Assembly (NCBI GenBank): GCA_013151915.1
Contig: JAADHJ010000006.1
Location: 1-64,000 of the forward strand
Direction: 5' to 3'
Source: Deltaproteobacteria bacterium
Lineage (GTDB): Bacteria > BMS3Abin14
Length of the DNA stretch: 64,000 bases
How positions within the stretch are numbered: position 1 is the first letter of the stretch; every line of letters begins with the position of its first letter. Positions 23,106 to 32,876 of this stretch are shown one piece after another. The position numbers and the translations under genes were made by a program. Below the pieces are notes generated by a model. That model ran no database searches and was not told the origin of the DNA. It saw only the letters and a program-made list of their open reading frames with translations.

Positions 23106-23504
23106 ATGTCAATGACCGATCCTGTCGCGGATATGCTGACCCGAATCCGGAATGCCCTAATGGCGGGCAAGGAGAAGGTTGACATTCCATCCTCGTCACT
23201 AAAAGAGGATATCGCAAGGATTCTCCAGGAGGAAGGGTACATAAAAAGCTTCCGTGTTCTTAGTGACGATAAACAGGGTATTCTGAGAATTACCCTTAAA
23301 TACTCGGAGGGCGAGACACCTGCAATCGTTCGAATCCAGAGAATCAGCAAACCGGGAGGCCGGGTTTACGTTGGGGCCAAAAAGATCCCCCGTGTTTTGA
23401 ACGGGCTTGGTGTGGCGATACTCTCAACCTCAAAAGGTGTGATGAGTGATGCCCAGTCGAGAAGGGAAAACGTTGGCGGCGAGATCCTTTGCTACGTCTG
23501 GTAG
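23106..23504 (+). CDS. rpsH: 30S ribosomal protein S8
   Basis: A central-domain organiser of the small subunit; in E. coli it represses the spc operon. 132 residues with [21 protein letters not shown] and the C-terminal [28 protein letters not shown] (viewed in two parts). ATG 23106 follows GGAGGAACACTGTC. Confidence 0.97.
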   Translation: MSMTDPVADMLTRIRNALMAGKEKVDIPSSSLKEDIARILQEEGYIKSFRVLSDDKQGILRITLKYSEGETPAIVRIQRISKPGGRVYVGAKKIPRVLNGLGVAILSTSKGVMSDAQSRRENVGGEILCYVW

Positions 23505-23581
23505 GCTGCCCGGCCTTGTTTCGGGTGGGGCGATAGCTCTCGGATTGATGATGCGGCAGCGGTAATTACGGGGTAAAAAAA

Positions 23582-24121
23582 ATGTCGAGAATCGGAAAAC
23601 AACCTGTTGGGATACCCGATGGGGTTGAAGTAAGGATCGAAGGACGGCATTTCACTGCAAAAGGTGCCTTGGGGCAACTGAGCAGGGACCTGCCGATGGG
23701 TGTTGATGTGGAGATTGACAAAAGAGAGGTTCGGATTCTTCCGCCCTCAAGGCCCAAGGAAACATCGGCCATGCAGGGTCTTACCAGAACCCTGATCGAC
23801 AATATGGTTCAGGGCGTTTCGAAAGGGTACGAGAAAGGTCTTGACATGGAAGGTGTGGGATATCGGGCTACGGTCAAGGGCGGGACCCTTGAACTCATGG
23901 TCGGATTTTCCAACCCGGTGGTTTTTCGGATCCCGGATGAAATCAAGACCGAGGTGGACCGGAATAACAGGATCACCGTCAAGGGGATCGACAAGGAAAA
24001 GGTTGGCCAGATCGCAGCCGATATCAGGGCTATCCGTCCCCCGGAACCCTATAAAGGGAAAGGGATCAGATATATCAACGAGCGAATCAGACGTAAGGCT
24101 GGAAAGGCCGGCATAACATAA
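23582..24121 (+). CDS. rplF: 50S ribosomal protein L6
   Basis: L6 is near the sarcin-ricin loop and factor-binding site. 179 residues, starting [17 protein letters not shown], with duplicated folds and the C-terminal [20 protein letters not shown] signature. The ribosome site is weak (ACGGGGTAAAAAA). Normal order. Confidence 0.97.
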   Translation: MSRIGKQPVGIPDGVEVRIEGRHFTAKGALGQLSRDLPMGVDVEIDKREVRILPPSRPKETSAMQGLTRTLIDNMVQGVSKGYEKGLDMEGVGYRATVKGGTLELMVGFSNPVVFRIPDEIKTEVDRNNRITVKGIDKEKVGQIAADIRAIRPPEPYKGKGIRYINERIRRKAGKAGIT

Positions 24122-24204
24122 AGTTTTGTCATGGAGCCGCCGGTTGCCGTCGCGGCCTCGGTTCGGAAGGTAGAGAAAGGGATTTTTTGTGGAGGATAAG
24201 GAAG

Positions 24205-24573
24205 TTGACTAATACCGAGAAGAAGAAAATGGCCCGTCTGAAAAGGCGTCGCAGAATTCGCGGCAAGATCAGCGGAACCGCCCACAGACCCAGGCTTTCG
24301 GTCTTTCGAAGCTCCCGCCATATTTACGCCCAACTCATTGACGATGATATGGGAACGGTCCTGGCCAGTGCTTCCACCATGGATAGGGAGTTGAGAGGAA
24401 CCACAAAATCCGGGGGGAATGAAGATGCAGCGCGGAATGTGGGAAAGCTCCTGGCCAGGCGCGCGTCGGAGAAAAAGATCAACACGCTTACCTTTGACAG
24501 GGGTGGTTTTCAGTACCATGGCCGCGTAAAAGCGCTGGCTGATGCTGTCAGGGAGGGCGGTCTGAAATTCTAG
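24205..24573 (+). CDS. rplR: 50S ribosomal protein L18
   Basis: A 5S rRNA binding protein. About 122 residues with [33 protein letters not shown] and the C-terminal [27 protein letters not shown] 24205 is chosen because GGAGG at 24191-24195 lies 9 bases upstream. TTG 24187 and ATG 24229 are other possibilities. Confidence 0.95.
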   Translation: MTNTEKKKMARLKRRRRIRGKISGTAHRPRLSVFRSSRHIYAQLIDDDMGTVLASASTMDRELRGTTKSGGNEDAARNVGKLLARRASEKKINTLTFDRGGFQYHGRVKALADAVREGGLKF

Positions 24574-24624
24574 ACCGGTGACGATGGCGATTCAGTACGC
24601 CCGGGAAGGACGGTAGAAGCGACA

Positions 24625-25152
24625 ATGAAGAGATCTTTAAAACAGCCACTCAGGGACCACAATATCGACGAGACCGAGATGATCGATAAGGTAGTATTTA
24701 TCAATCGTGTCGCCAAGGTCGTCAAGGGCGGCAGAAGGTTCCGCTTCAGCGCTCTCGTGGTGGTGGGTGACGGCAAGGGGATCGCAGGTGTTGGTTCGGG
24801 CAAGGCCAATGAGGTTCCGGAGGCCATCCGCAAGGGTATCGAGAACGGCAAGAAGAGCCTTTACAAAATCCCTTTAAGCGGGACCACAATTCCCCATCAG
24901 GTTATGGGGCGATGGGGAGCAGCGAAGGTCTTTCTCAAACCAGCCTCTGCGGGAACCGGCATTATTGCCGGTGGGCCGGTGCGTGCGCTCATGGAGTCCC
25001 TGGGCATTAATGATATTCTTACCAAGTGCATCGGGACAAACAACCCGAATAACGTTCTCATGGCGACCATGCAGGGGCTTTTGAGCTTGAGAAGCGCGGA
25101 GGAGATCGCTAACGTTCGGGGCAAGAAAGTCAGCGATATCCTGCACGGCTAG
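24625..25152 (+). CDS. rpsE: 30S ribosomal protein S5
   Basis: A decoding-fidelity protein at the mRNA entry. 175 residues with [29 protein letters not shown] and [28 protein letters not shown] (both long motifs are family hallmarks). ATG 24625 has a modest AGAAG upstream. Stop 16 bases before rpmD. Confidence 0.97.
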   Translation: MKRSLKQPLRDHNIDETEMIDKVVFINRVAKVVKGGRRFRFSALVVVGDGKGIAGVGSGKANEVPEAIRKGIENGKKSLYKIPLSGTTIPHQVMGRWGAAKVFLKPASAGTGIIAGGPVRALMESLGINDILTKCIGTNNPNNVLMATMQGLLSLRSAEEIANVRGKKVSDILHG

Positions 25153-25168
25153 GCCGGGAGAGAGAAAG

Positions 25169-25357
25169 ATGGGCAAAATCGACATAACATTGGTGCGCAG
25201 CACCATCGGTAAACCCGAAAAACAGGCGCGGGTCGTGCAGAGCCTGGGACTGCGGAAGGTCAATCAGACCGTCAGACACGATGACAATCCCCGGATCAGG
25301 GGAATGGTGAACAAGGTTTCCCATCTGGTTCGCACCCGTGAAGTGGAGGACGAATAG
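25169..25357 (+). CDS. rpmD: 50S ribosomal protein L30
   Basis: 62 residues, starting [19 protein letters not shown] and containing [19 protein letters not shown]. The normal small L30. ATG 25169 follows GGGAGAGAGAAAG, and its stop abuts the rplO start. Confidence 0.96.
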   Translation: MGKIDITLVRSTIGKPEKQARVVQSLGLRKVNQTVRHDDNPRIRGMVNKVSHLVRTREVEDE

Positions 25358-25792
25358 ATGCTGGATCAGTTAAAACCGGCCAAAGGTTCGGTAAAGAAAG
25401 GACGACGTGTGGGCCGCGGTATCGGCTCAGGGTCCGGTAAAACCTGCGGCAGAGGATCCAACGGGCAGGGCGCACGGTCCGGTGGCAGCGTGAAGGCCGG
25501 GTTTGAGGGTGGCCAGATGCCACTGCAGCGCCGGCTCCCCAAGCGTGGATTCACCAATCCCTTCCGCACGGAGTATTCGGTGGTAAATCTCAAGGACCTT
25601 TCCCGCATTACGGATGTTGATGTTGTGGACCCCGATCTGATGATTCGCTTCCGGTTGGCGAGGAAAGGTATGCCTGTCAAAATTCTGGCGGTGGGGGAAC
25701 TGGATCGTCCGGTGACCATCAGGGCCCACAGGTTCAGCGCTTCCGCAGCCGATAAGGTTGCGAAGGCCGGCGGCAAGATAGAGATCATCTAG
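25358..25792 (+). CDS. rplO: 50S ribosomal protein L15
   Basis: A late-assembly protein of the large subunit. 144 residues with RRVGRGIGSGSGKTCGRGSNGQ and FEGGQMPLQRRLPKRGF. ATG 25358 immediately follows the rpmD stop; GGAGGACG lies inside the end of rpmD, so they are coupled. Confidence 0.97.
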   Translation: MLDQLKPAKGSVKKGRRVGRGIGSGSGKTCGRGSNGQGARSGGSVKAGFEGGQMPLQRRLPKRGFTNPFRTEYSVVNLKDLSRITDVDVVDPDLMIRFRLARKGMPVKILAVGELDRPVTIRAHRFSASAADKVAKAGGKIEII

Positions 25793-25803
25793 GGGGCAAC
25801 GAG

Positions 25804-27111
25804 TTGCTGGAAAGCTTTCAGAATATATTCAAAATCCCGGAACTGAAGCGGCGGATCATCTTTACTTTCGCTCTGCTTGCCGTTTACCGCGTGGGAACCC
25901 ATATCCCCACCCCGGGTATCGATGGCGTGGCGCTTGCGGAATTTTTCAAACAGGCCCAGGGAACCCTCCTGGGTTTCTTTGATATGTTTTCCGGGGGAGC
26001 TCTCCTGAGAATGACCGTTTTTGCCCTGGGAATAATGCCTTACATCAGTGCCAGCATCATCATTCAGCTCCTCACGGTTGTCATTCCTTACCTGGAGAGG
26101 CTTTCCAAGGAGGGGGAGGCGGGACGCCGGAAGATCACCCGCTACACCCGTTACGGCACCGTGGGCCTGGCGGCCTTTCAGAGCTTCGGTATTTCCATCG
26201 GCCTGGGGCAGATGACTTCCCCCGGCGGTGCGCCCGTTGTTCCCAACCCGGGATGGGGCTTCAGGATAATGACCGTGATCAGTCTTACTGCCGGAACCGC
26301 CTTTATCATGTGGATTGGGGAGCAGATCACCGAAAGGGGAATCGGAAACGGTATTTCGCTCATCATCTTCGCTGGGATTGTCGCCAGGATGCCCGTGGCC
26401 ACGGGCCGGTCCTTCTCCCTGATGAAAACAGGTGAAATTTCCGCGTTTATCATGATTTTCATCGTTATCCTTATGATCGCTGTGGTGGCGTTTATTATTT
26501 TCATGGAACGTGGGCAACGCAAGGTGCCGGTCCAGTATGCCAAAAGAGTGGTAGGAAGAAAAATGTACGGGGGGCAGAGCACCCATCTCCCCCTCAAGGT
26601 CAACACCGCCGGGGTCATTCCGCCTATCTTCGCGTCTTCTATCCTCATGTTCCCCGCTACCATAGCCGGTTTCATAAAAAACCCTGTCATGAATGCCCTC
26701 GCCCAGACGTTTGCCCCCGGGAAAGCCCTGTATACCGCTCTTTATGTGAGTTTGATCATTTTCTTCTGCTATTTTTACACGGCAATACAGTTCAATCCCG
26801 TAGATGTGGCCGACAATCTGAAAAAGTATGGTGGGTACATTCCGGGAATCAGACCGGGAAGGAAAACGGCGGAGTACATCGACAGGGTACTTTCCAGGAT
26901 CACCTTTGGAGGCGCCATTTACCTCTCTCTTGTCTGTGTCCTCCCATCGATCCTCTACCGTCTCTTTAACGTCCCGTTCTACTTCGGCGGGACCGGGCTT
27001 CTAATCGTCGTAGGCGTTGCCCTTGATACGGTAACCCAGATTGAGACACATCTTGTCACGAGGCACTACGATGGATTTCTCAAAAAGGGCAAAGTCAGGG
27101 GAAGGAGATAG
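25804..27111 (+). CDS. secY: Protein translocase subunit SecY
   Basis: The channel of the Sec secretion machine in the inner membrane. 435 residues with ten hydrophobic segments, starting MLESFQNIFKIPELKRRI; plug and TM2 region GGALLRMTVFALGIMPYISASI; C-terminal cytoplasmic loop with MKKYGGYIPGIRPG-like NLKKYGGYIPGIRPGRKTAEYI. The start codon is TTG 25804. adk begins just after its stop. Confidence 0.97.
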   Translation: MLESFQNIFKIPELKRRIIFTFALLAVYRVGTHIPTPGIDGVALAEFFKQAQGTLLGFFDMFSGGALLRMTVFALGIMPYISASIIIQLLTVVIPYLERLSKEGEAGRRKITRYTRYGTVGLAAFQSFGISIGLGQMTSPGGAPVVPNPGWGFRIMTVISLTAGTAFIMWIGEQITERGIGNGISLIIFAGIVARMPVATGRSFSLMKTGEISAFIMIFIVILMIAVVAFIIFMERGQRKVPVQYAKRVVGRKMYGGQSTHLPLKVNTAGVIPPIFASSILMFPATIAGFIKNPVMNALAQTFAPGKALYTALYVSLIIFFCYFYTAIQFNPVDVADNLKKYGGYIPGIRPGRKTAEYIDRVLSRITFGGAIYLSLVCVLPSILYRLFNVPFYFGGTGLLIVVGVALDTVTQIETHLVTRHYDGFLKKGKVRGRR

Positions 27112-27112
27112 A

Positions 27113-27775
27113 ATGGACATAATCCTTTTAGGTCCTCCAGGGGCCGGCAAGGGCACCCAGGCGAAATTCATAGTTGAAAAATGGAATATTCCTCAGGTCT
27201 CAACCGGGGATATCCTGAGGACCGCCGTTCGTGAGGGGACCGCCCTGGGTGTCGAGGCCAAGTCCTTTATGGACAAGGGCGAGCTCGTACCCGACCGGGT
27301 TGTCATAGGCATCATCGCCGAGCGGCTGAAGGAGGATGACGCAGCCAACGGTTTCATCCTTGATGGGTTTCCCCGCACCATACCCCAGGCAGAGGCTCTT
27401 GGTGAAATACTCGCCGGCATGGGTCGGACCATTGACCACGTTGTCAGCATAGAGGTTGAGGATCAGGAACTGGTCACCCGTCTGACCGGCCGAAGGATGT
27501 GCAAGGGATGTGGGGAAAGCTTCCATATGGTCTTCAACCCTCCCGGAAATGAGGGCGTCTGTGATCGCTGTGGCGGTGAGCTTTATCAAAGGGATGACGA
27601 CAAAGAGGAGACCATCAGACAGAGGTTGAGGGTATACCACCAGCAAACCTCTCCTCTGATATCATTTTACAGGGAAGAAGGATGCCTGAGGCCCATTAGG
27701 GGTACCGGCGCCATGGGGGATATTTTCATCAGGATCGAGCAGGCCCTGACGGGGAAAGGGCAGAACTGTTCGTGA
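27113..27775 (+). CDS. adk: Adenylate kinase
   Basis: Interconverts AMP, ADP and ATP. 220 residues, long form. P-loop GPPGAGKGTQA at residues 7-17, AMP site with STGDILR, and DGFPRT. The LID carries a four-cysteine zinc site (CKGC...CDRC), as in many Gram-positive and deltaproteobacterial enzymes. The ribosome site AAGGAGA lies in the last codons of secY. Confidence 0.97.
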   Translation: MDIILLGPPGAGKGTQAKFIVEKWNIPQVSTGDILRTAVREGTALGVEAKSFMDKGELVPDRVVIGIIAERLKEDDAANGFILDGFPRTIPQAEALGEILAGMGRTIDHVVSIEVEDQELVTRLTGRRMCKGCGESFHMVFNPPGNEGVCDRCGGELYQRDDDKEETIRQRLRVYHQQTSPLISFYREEGCLRPIRGTGAMGDIFIRIEQALTGKGQNCS

Positions 27776-27824
27776 CGGTTGTACTCCGGGGATGGCTCCC
27801 GGTCGATAACTGCGGATTTCAGCA

Positions 27825-28583
27825 ATGATACACAGAAAAACCGCCGCCGATATTACCATCATGTACCAGGGTGGCGCTATTGTTGGTAATATATTGGAGA
27901 GGATGAAGGAAGTGGTAAGGCCCGGAATCACCACTTCCAGGATAGAGGCGGAAACCGACCGGATGTCAAGATCCATGGGGATTGTGGCCGCCTTCAAAGG
28001 TTATAGGGGCTATCCCAGCAGCATCTGTGTATCGGTAAATAATGAGGTGGTCCATGGGATTCCTTCCGATAAGCGGCGACTGGACGCGGGCGATATCGTC
28101 GGGTTGGATTTTGGCGCCTTCTTCAAGGGCTTTTACTCCGATGCGGCGGTAACCCTTCCTGTGGGCGAGCCCGCGGATGAGGCCAAGCGTCTCATGAAGG
28201 TTACCGAGGAGGCCCTATACAAGGGTATAGACGCTGCGGTGATTGGTAACCGCATTGGAGATATATCCCATGCGGTCCAGGAGTATGTTGAAAGCAACGG
28301 ATACTCGGTGGTTAAGGTTTTTGTGGGGCACGGCATCGGTCGAAGCCTGCACGAAGAACCCCAGGTGCCCAATTTTGGGGATCCCGGATGGGGTGTCCGG
28401 CTGAAGGAGGGGATGACCCTTGCCATTGAGCCTATGGTAAACGCCGGGGAAGATCAGGTGCATGTTCTGGATGACGGGTGGACGGCGGTGACGGCCGACG
28501 GAAGTCTTTCGGCGCATTATGAGCACACCGTTGCTATTACCGCCAACGGACCCAGGATACTGACTCTGGCCCGGAAGGGCTGA
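27825..28583 (+). CDS. map: Methionine aminopeptidase, type I
   Basis: Removes the N-terminal methionine from new proteins. 252 residues with the metal-binding pattern of the family: [16 protein letters not shown] (two Asp), [13 protein letters not shown] (His), TLAIEPM (Glu) and the C-terminal HYEHTVAI (Glu). Normal secY-adk-map-infA order. ATG 27825 has a weak upstream site in the 49-base gap after adk. Confidence 0.96.
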   Translation: MIHRKTAADITIMYQGGAIVGNILERMKEVVRPGITTSRIEAETDRMSRSMGIVAAFKGYRGYPSSICVSVNNEVVHGIPSDKRRLDAGDIVGLDFGAFFKGFYSDAAVTLPVGEPADEAKRLMKVTEEALYKGIDAAVIGNRIGDISHAVQEYVESNGYSVVKVFVGHGIGRSLHEEPQVPNFGDPGWGVRLKEGMTLAIEPMVNAGEDQVHVLDDGWTAVTADGSLSAHYEHTVAITANGPRILTLARKG

Positions 28584-28597
28584 AGGAGAGTAAAAGA

Positions 28598-28816
28598 ATG
28601 GCAAAGGAAGAGGCCATTGAAGTAGAGGGGACAGTGGTGGAACCGCTGCCTAACGCGATGTTTCGCGTCGAGTTGGAAAACGGTCACCAGGTGCTTGCCC
28701 ATATTTCAGGGAAAATGCGCATGCATTACATCAGGATTCTACCTGGGGATAAGGTGACGGTTGAGCTTTCCCCCTATGATCTTACAAGGGGAAGAATTAC
28801 CTACAGGGCCAAATAA
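28598..28816 (+). CDS. infA: Translation initiation factor IF-1
   Basis: A 72-residue OB-fold factor that blocks the ribosomal A site during initiation. [19 protein letters not shown] and [23 protein letters not shown] are hallmarks. ATG 28598 follows AAGGAGAG. A family B repeat starts at the base after its stop codon. Confidence 0.97.
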   Translation: MAKEEAIEVEGTVVEPLPNAMFRVELENGHQVLAHISGKMRMHYIRILPGDKVTVELSPYDLTRGRITYRAK

Positions 28817-28887
28817 TGATGGACTCGCAAAAAGTCATCTCCCGTCTCGGAAAACGGCTCAGAGAGATCTTTTTACGAGGTTGTCAA
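28817..28887 (+). repeat. Family B repeat, short copy
   Basis: A 71-bp element starting TGATGGACTCGCAAAAAGTC directly after the infA stop and ending CTTTTTACGAGGTTGTCAA. AATAA is found at 28812-28816 and at 28886-28890, a possible target duplication. The core CTCCCGTCTCGG...CGGCTC differs from family A. Confidence 0.8.
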
Positions 28888-28910
28888 TAAAGGATCGAGA
28901 GGAAGGTAAG

Positions 28911-29024
28911 ATGAAGGTCAGACCGTCTGTCAAGAGGATGTGCGACAAATGCAAAATTGTCCGGCGCAGGGGTATTGTGCGTGTGATTTGCGAAAACCCC
29001 AGACACAAACAGCGGCAGGGTTGA
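28911..29024 (+). CDS. rpmJ: 50S ribosomal protein L36
   Basis: 37 residues, starting [20 protein letters not shown] and ending HKQRQG. Cysteines C11, C14 and C27 with H33 form the zinc ribbon, so this is the zinc-dependent form. ATG 28911 follows GAGAGGAAGGTAAG. It lies between a family B repeat and rpsM. Confidence 0.96.
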   Translation: MKVRPSVKRMCDKCKIVRRRGIVRVICENPRHKQRQG

Positions 29025-29041
29025 TTTCAGGAGGGTAAACA

Positions 29042-29413
29042 GTGGCGCGTATCGCTGGAGTGGATTTACCGAGGAGCAAGAGGGTTGAGGTCGCCCTGAC
29101 TTATATTTATGGGATCGGGCCCTCAAAGGCCAGCCGGATAGTGCGGGACGCCAAGGTGGACCCCGATGTTCGTGTGGTGGACCTGGATGAAGGGCAGATC
29201 GTTCGCCTTCGTGAGGTCATCGACAAGGCCCATATGGTTGAGGGTGACCTCCGCAGGGAGGTGGCCTTCGACATCAAGCGCAAGATGGACCTGGGCTCTT
29301 ATGAAGGGCTTCGGCACCGGAGGGGCCTGCCGGTCAGGGGACAGCGCACGAAAACCAATGCGCGGTCCAGGAAAGGGCATCGGCCTTCTATCGGTGGAAG
29401 AAAAAGGAAGTAA
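29042..29413 (+). CDS. rpsM: 30S ribosomal protein S13
   Basis: A head protein forming the intersubunit bridge with L5. 123 residues, starting [26 protein letters not shown] and ending in the typical [18 protein letters not shown] tail. The start is GTG 29042 after AGGAGG. A family A repeat follows its stop within 3 bases. Confidence 0.97.
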   Translation: MARIAGVDLPRSKRVEVALTYIYGIGPSKASRIVRDAKVDPDVRVVDLDEGQIVRLREVIDKAHMVEGDLRREVAFDIKRKMDLGSYEGLRHRRGLPVRGQRTKTNARSRKGHRPSIGGRKRK

Positions 29414-29415
29414 AC

Positions 29416-29572
29416 TTGATGACTTTGCGAAAAGTCATCAATGCGCCCATTAAGGGGCGCGCAAATCAATGACTTGCAGGGCAAGTTGTTGATTTGTGAG
29501 GAAAGTGAAAATGACATTTTTCGCTTTCCGTGGAGTAAAAAGCCATGTATGGACTTTTTACGACCCCATCAA
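29416..29572 (+). repeat. Family A repeat, full-length copy
   Basis: 157 bp between rpsM and rpsK, all five hairpins present. AAAC precedes the element (29412-29415) and AAAC is found at its right edge (29571-29574). Extended comparison gives AAACTTGATG at left and AAACCTGATG at right. The same direction as the genes. Confidence 0.9.
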
Positions 29573-29593
29573 ACCTGATGGCTGGAGGAAAAA

Positions 29594-29986
29594 ATGGCAA
29601 GACCTAGGAAAAAGGGATCCGCAAAAAGGGTCAAGAAAAACGTGCCCGTCGGCGTGGCCCACATACAGGCGACATTCAACAATACCATAATTACCATCAC
29701 TGATCCTGTTGGGAACACCCTGGCCTGGTGTACCGCAGGGAGCAAAGGTTTCAAGGGATCCAGAAAAAGCACACCTTTTGCTGCCCAGTTGGCAGCGGAG
29801 GACGCCGCCAAAAAAGCCATGGAACACGGTGTCCGCAAAGTTGACGTACTCGTCAAGGGTCCGGGATCGGGTCGTGAATCAGCTCTGCGATCCCTCCAGG
29901 CCGCCGGGCTCGAGGTAACGATAATTCGGGATGTGACCCCTATCCCTCATAACGGATGCAGGCCGCCGAAAAAGCGCAGGGTCTGA
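29594..29986 (+). CDS. rpsK: 30S ribosomal protein S11
   Basis: A platform protein contacting mRNA at the exit site. 130 residues with [33 protein letters not shown] and the C-terminal [21 protein letters not shown] 29594 follows GGAGGAAAAA. Confidence 0.97.
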   Translation: MARPRKKGSAKRVKKNVPVGVAHIQATFNNTIITITDPVGNTLAWCTAGSKGFKGSRKSTPFAAQLAAEDAAKKAMEHGVRKVDVLVKGPGSGRESALRSLQAAGLEVTIIRDVTPIPHNGCRPPKKRRV

Positions 29987-30001
29987 CGAAGGAGGAAAAA
30001 A

Positions 30002-30628
30002 TTGGCTCGATACCGTGAATCCGTATGCCGACTCTGCCGGAGAGAGGGCACAAAGCTTTTTCTGAAGGGAGATCGCTGCTATTCCGATAAATGTGCGGTG
30101 GAGCGCAGGCCCTACCCCCCCGGCATGCACGGCACCCGCAGGATGAAGCAGTCAGACTATGGCATCCAGCTCAGGGAAAAACAGAAAGCCCGTAGAATTT
30201 ACGGGGTCATGGAGTCCCAATTCCGGAATTATTTCAAGACTGCCGATGGGCAGAAAGGCGTGACCGGGCAGAATCTCCTTGTCCTTTTGGAGAGGCGTCT
30301 GGATACCGCCGTGTACCGTCTGGGGTTCGCCGCTTCCCGTGCGGACGCCAGGCAGCTCGTAAAACATGGGCATATTATGGTCAACGGCAGAAAGGTCGAT
30401 ATTCCCTCGTACCTCCTCAGAATAGGGGATGAGATTCAGATAAGGGAAAAAAGCCGTGAATCTGTGCGGGTGAAAGAAGCAATGATCTCCGCCGAGAGAA
30501 AAAGCGTTCCTGCCTGGCTGGACCTTGAGACAAAGGCATTCAAAGGGGTGTTTAAAAACTATCCCACCCGCGAGGAGGTCGCGCTGCCCGTTCAGGAGCA
30601 GCTGATCGTTGAGCTTTACTCCAAGTAG
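30002..30628 (+). CDS. rpsD: 30S ribosomal protein S4, zinc-binding type
   Basis: A primary 16S rRNA binder and, in many bacteria, regulator of the alpha operon. 208 residues. The N-terminal zinc ribbon has CRLC and CYSDKC, so it is the four-cysteine form. The S4 RNA-binding domain has [23 protein letters not shown] 30002 follows AAGGAGGAAAAA. Confidence 0.97.
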   Translation: MARYRESVCRLCRREGTKLFLKGDRCYSDKCAVERRPYPPGMHGTRRMKQSDYGIQLREKQKARRIYGVMESQFRNYFKTADGQKGVTGQNLLVLLERRLDTAVYRLGFAASRADARQLVKHGHIMVNGRKVDIPSYLLRIGDEIQIREKSRESVRVKEAMISAERKSVPAWLDLETKAFKGVFKNYPTREEVALPVQEQLIVELYSK

Positions 30629-30742
30629 TTCCGATGGACCGGCAGTTGGTTCATCAAAAAAACAATATCACCGGGCTTGGGGTGAAACCGATGGGATTCA
30701 CTCCAGGTGGTGATCAGGGGGCGTAATCCGCGAGGAGTCGAG

Positions 30743-31774
30743 ATGACAATATTGGATACGAATTGGAAGAGTCTGACCCGCCCAACAAAACTGGAATTCG
30801 ACAACGATTCGAAAACCGACACGTTCTGCCGTTTTTCCACTGAACCCTTTGAGCGGGGGTATGCCACCACCCTTGGCAACGCACTGAGGAGGGTGTTGAT
30901 TTCCTCTCTGCAGGGGGCAGCCGTGACCGCCTTTCGCATCGAAGGTGTCCTACACGAGTTTTCAACGATCCCCGGGACCTATGAGGATGTAACCCAGATA
31001 ATCCTCAACCTGAAGGAGCTCCGGTTCCTGGTGCACTCCGAGGAGCAGAAGATTGTTTCCCTGGACGTCAGCAAAGAGGGGTTGATTACTGCAGGCGACA
31101 TCATAACCGACCAGGATGTTGAAATACTCACCCCCACCAATCCCGTTGCGACCCTGGAGAAGGGTGCCCACCTGAAGATGGAGATCGTCATAAGGTTAAA
31201 CAAGGGGTTTATCACCAGCGACAGGAACAAGAATGAGGATCTCCCCGTGGATTTCATTGCCATCGACTCCATCCATTCCCCTGTGGTCAAGGTGAACTAC
31301 CGGGCTGAAAACGCACGTGTGGGACGGATGACAAATTTCGACAGGCTGATTATGGAAATTACCACCGATGGCAGCCTGCTTCCCGAGGATGCTCTGGCCT
31401 ACGCCGCCAAGATCATCAAGGAGCACATGAACCTCTTCATCAACTTTGAGGAGACCGCTACGGTGGAGGCGGAGACAGAAAAGGAGAACGTGGAGGAGAA
31501 GAAAAACCTCCACGAGAAGCTCAATAGACATGTCAATGAGCTGGAGCTTTCCGTCAGATCCATTAACTGCCTGCAGAACGCAGACATCGACACCATCGGC
31601 GAACTGGTCCAGAGAACCGAACCGGAGATGCTCAAAACCAAAAACTTCGGAAGGAAATCGCTCAACGAACTCAAGGAGATCCTTTTGGAAATGGGATTGA
31701 CCTTCGGGATGGACGTGAAAGGATGGGAACCTTCCACGGAGGGAGAAGAGGAACTTCCTCCAGTGGACGACTGA
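30743..31774 (+). CDS. rpoA: DNA-directed RNA polymerase subunit alpha
   Basis: The alpha subunit dimer starts polymerase assembly. About 343 residues: N-terminal domain with [20 protein letters not shown]-terminal domain (from about residue 255) with [21 protein letters not shown] for UP-element and activator contact. ATG 30743 is 5 bases after CGAGGAG. The GTG upstream at 30707 would add a non-conserved tail. Confidence 0.97.
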   Translation: MTILDTNWKSLTRPTKLEFDNDSKTDTFCRFSTEPFERGYATTLGNALRRVLISSLQGAAVTAFRIEGVLHEFSTIPGTYEDVTQIILNLKELRFLVHSEEQKIVSLDVSKEGLITAGDIITDQDVEILTPTNPVATLEKGAHLKMEIVIRLNKGFITSDRNKNEDLPVDFIAIDSIHSPVVKVNYRAENARVGRMTNFDRLIMEITTDGSLLPEDALAYAAKIIKEHMNLFINFEETATVEAETEKENVEEKKNLHEKLNRHVNELELSVRSINCLQNADIDTIGELVQRTEPEMLKTKNFGRKSLNELKEILLEMGLTFGMDVKGWEPSTEGEEELPPVDD

Positions 31775-31781
31775 TGAAAAA

Positions 31782-31882
31782 TGATGGACCTGCAAAAAGT
31801 CCATCAAGCAGGATGTGCGCGGAGTGGAAGCCATCTCCCGCCTCGTAAAATAGCTTGAAGAGACTTTTTTCGGGGTTGTCGA
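31782..31882 (+). repeat. Family B repeat
   Basis: 101 bp between rpoA and rplQ: TGATGGACCTGCAAAAAGTC at left, a core with AAGCAGGATGTGCGCGGAG, and GAAGAGACTTTTTTCGGGGTTGTCGA at right in two parts. It shares its core with 34790-34891, 52840-52980 and 58969-59069. Confidence 0.8.
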
Positions 31883-31940
31883 AAATGGACGTCCGGGCGG
31901 GTTCTGAATGTTGATGTAACAGGGAAAGGTAGGGGGTTTT

Positions 31941-32561
31941 ATGCGGCATCAAAAGTCTGGAAAGAAGCTCGGGAGGACGTCGGCTCACAGGAAGGCGCTC
32001 TTAAGGAATATGGTGACGTCCCTTCTGAAGCATGAGCGGATTGTTACAACCGCGGTGAAGGCCAAAGAGATCGGGCGGTTGGCGGAAAGGATGATAACCC
32101 TTGGAAAGAGGGGTACCCTTCACACCCGGAGGCAGGCCATCGCATTTATCGAAAGCGGCGAGGTGGTCAAGAGGGTTTTTTCCGTCTATGCTGAAAGGTA
32201 TCGAGACAGGGATGGCGGCTACACCCGGGTGATTAAGCTCGAGCCTAGAGCCGGCGACAACGCTCCCATGGCAATTATAGAGCTGGTGGATCGTCCCATC
32301 GAAACCAAGGATTCCGACAAGAAGAAGGCCAAGTCCGACACCAAGAAGGCCAAGTCCGACACCAAAAAGACCAAGCCCGACACCAAAAAGGCTAAACCCG
32401 ACGCCAAGAAGGGCAAACCGGCTGCTGAAAAAACCAAATCCGAGGATAAGAAAGAGAAACCCGGGAAGAAAGCCTCCGAGAAAAAGACAACGGCATCAAA
32501 AAAACCTGCGACGGCCGCAGCCAAAAAGAAGACCGAGGTTCCCAAGGAGGAGAAGGAATAG
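31941..32561 (+). CDS. rplQ: 50S ribosomal protein L17 with long Lys-rich tail
   Basis: Residues 1 to about 120 are ordinary L17 ([40 protein letters not shown]), a tunnel-exit protein. About 85 further residues form a low-complexity tail rich in Lys, Ala, Asp and Thr. It includes five tandem 21-bp units (32316-32420) encoding variants of DTKKAKS. Such tails appear in some deltaproteobacterial and other L17 proteins; their role is unknown. ATG 31941 follows AGGTAGGGGG. Confidence 0.95.
   Translation: MRHQKSGKKLGRTSAHRKALLRNMVTSLLKHERIVTTAVKAKEIGRLAERMITLGKRGTLHTRRQAIAFIESGEVVKRVFSVYAERYRDRDGGYTRVIKLEPRAGDNAPMAIIELVDRPIETKDSDKKKAKSDTKKAKSDTKKTKPDTKKAKPDAKKGKPAAEKTKSEDKKEKPGKKASEKKTTASKKPATAAAKKKTEVPKEEKE
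32316..32420 (+). repeat. Five tandem 21-bp units within rplQ
   Basis: Units start at 32316, 32337, 32358, 32379 and 32400, with consensus GACACCAAGAAGGCCAAGTC plus one base. They encode seven-residue repeats DTKKAKS/P in the L17 tail. They are imperfect, with the last units most diverged. Confidence 0.85.
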
Positions 32562-32600
32562 TATCCAGGGCCGTTTTGGCCATGAGGGAATATTCGCATC

Positions 32601-32635
32601 AGAGCAAGGGCTGCCGGCCCTTGCTCTTTGTTTTT
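32601..32635 (+). terminator. Rho-independent terminator after rplQ
   Basis: AGAGCAAGGGC (32601-32611) pairs perfectly with GCCCTTGCTCT (32617-32627), loop TGCCG, followed by TTGTTTTT. It closes the ribosomal protein superoperon. Confidence 0.92.
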
Positions 32636-32870
32636 CGGCAGGAGCGATCCCCTTTGGTCTCACGCAGAGCGAATCACCCACCTTCGCCATCCACCTTCGT
32701 TCTCCGAGCTTCAGCCGTTGCCAAGGCTATAGCTGACAGGTCGGTGGACAAGATATTATGGTGGGCAAGCATCGGGTCACGCAGGAACGATTCAGTCTAA
32801 GGGTTTTCTTTCTCACGTTGAACGTTGGGTTCCAGGTACTCATTTTCCGGGATGAACCAAAAGGACATTA
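32636..32870. other. Non-coding gap between rplQ terminator and ECF ATPase
   Basis: No gene seen. It contains CACGTTGAACGTTGGGTTCCAGG (32813-32835, in two pieces: a GTTGAAC heptamer pair) and CAGGTACTCATTTTCCGGGA, a short sequence that recurs near 61687 and, inverted, near 62826. The possible promoter at 32733-32759 is listed separately. Confidence 0.5.
32733..32759 (+). promoter_or_regulatory. Weak candidate promoter for the ECF ATPase gene
   Basis: CTGACA (32733-32738), a 15-base spacer, then TATTAT (32754-32759). Each hexamer has five matches to consensus but the spacer is short. It lies after the rplQ terminator, where a new promoter is expected. Confidence 0.3.
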
Positions 32871-32876
32871 TTGAAG

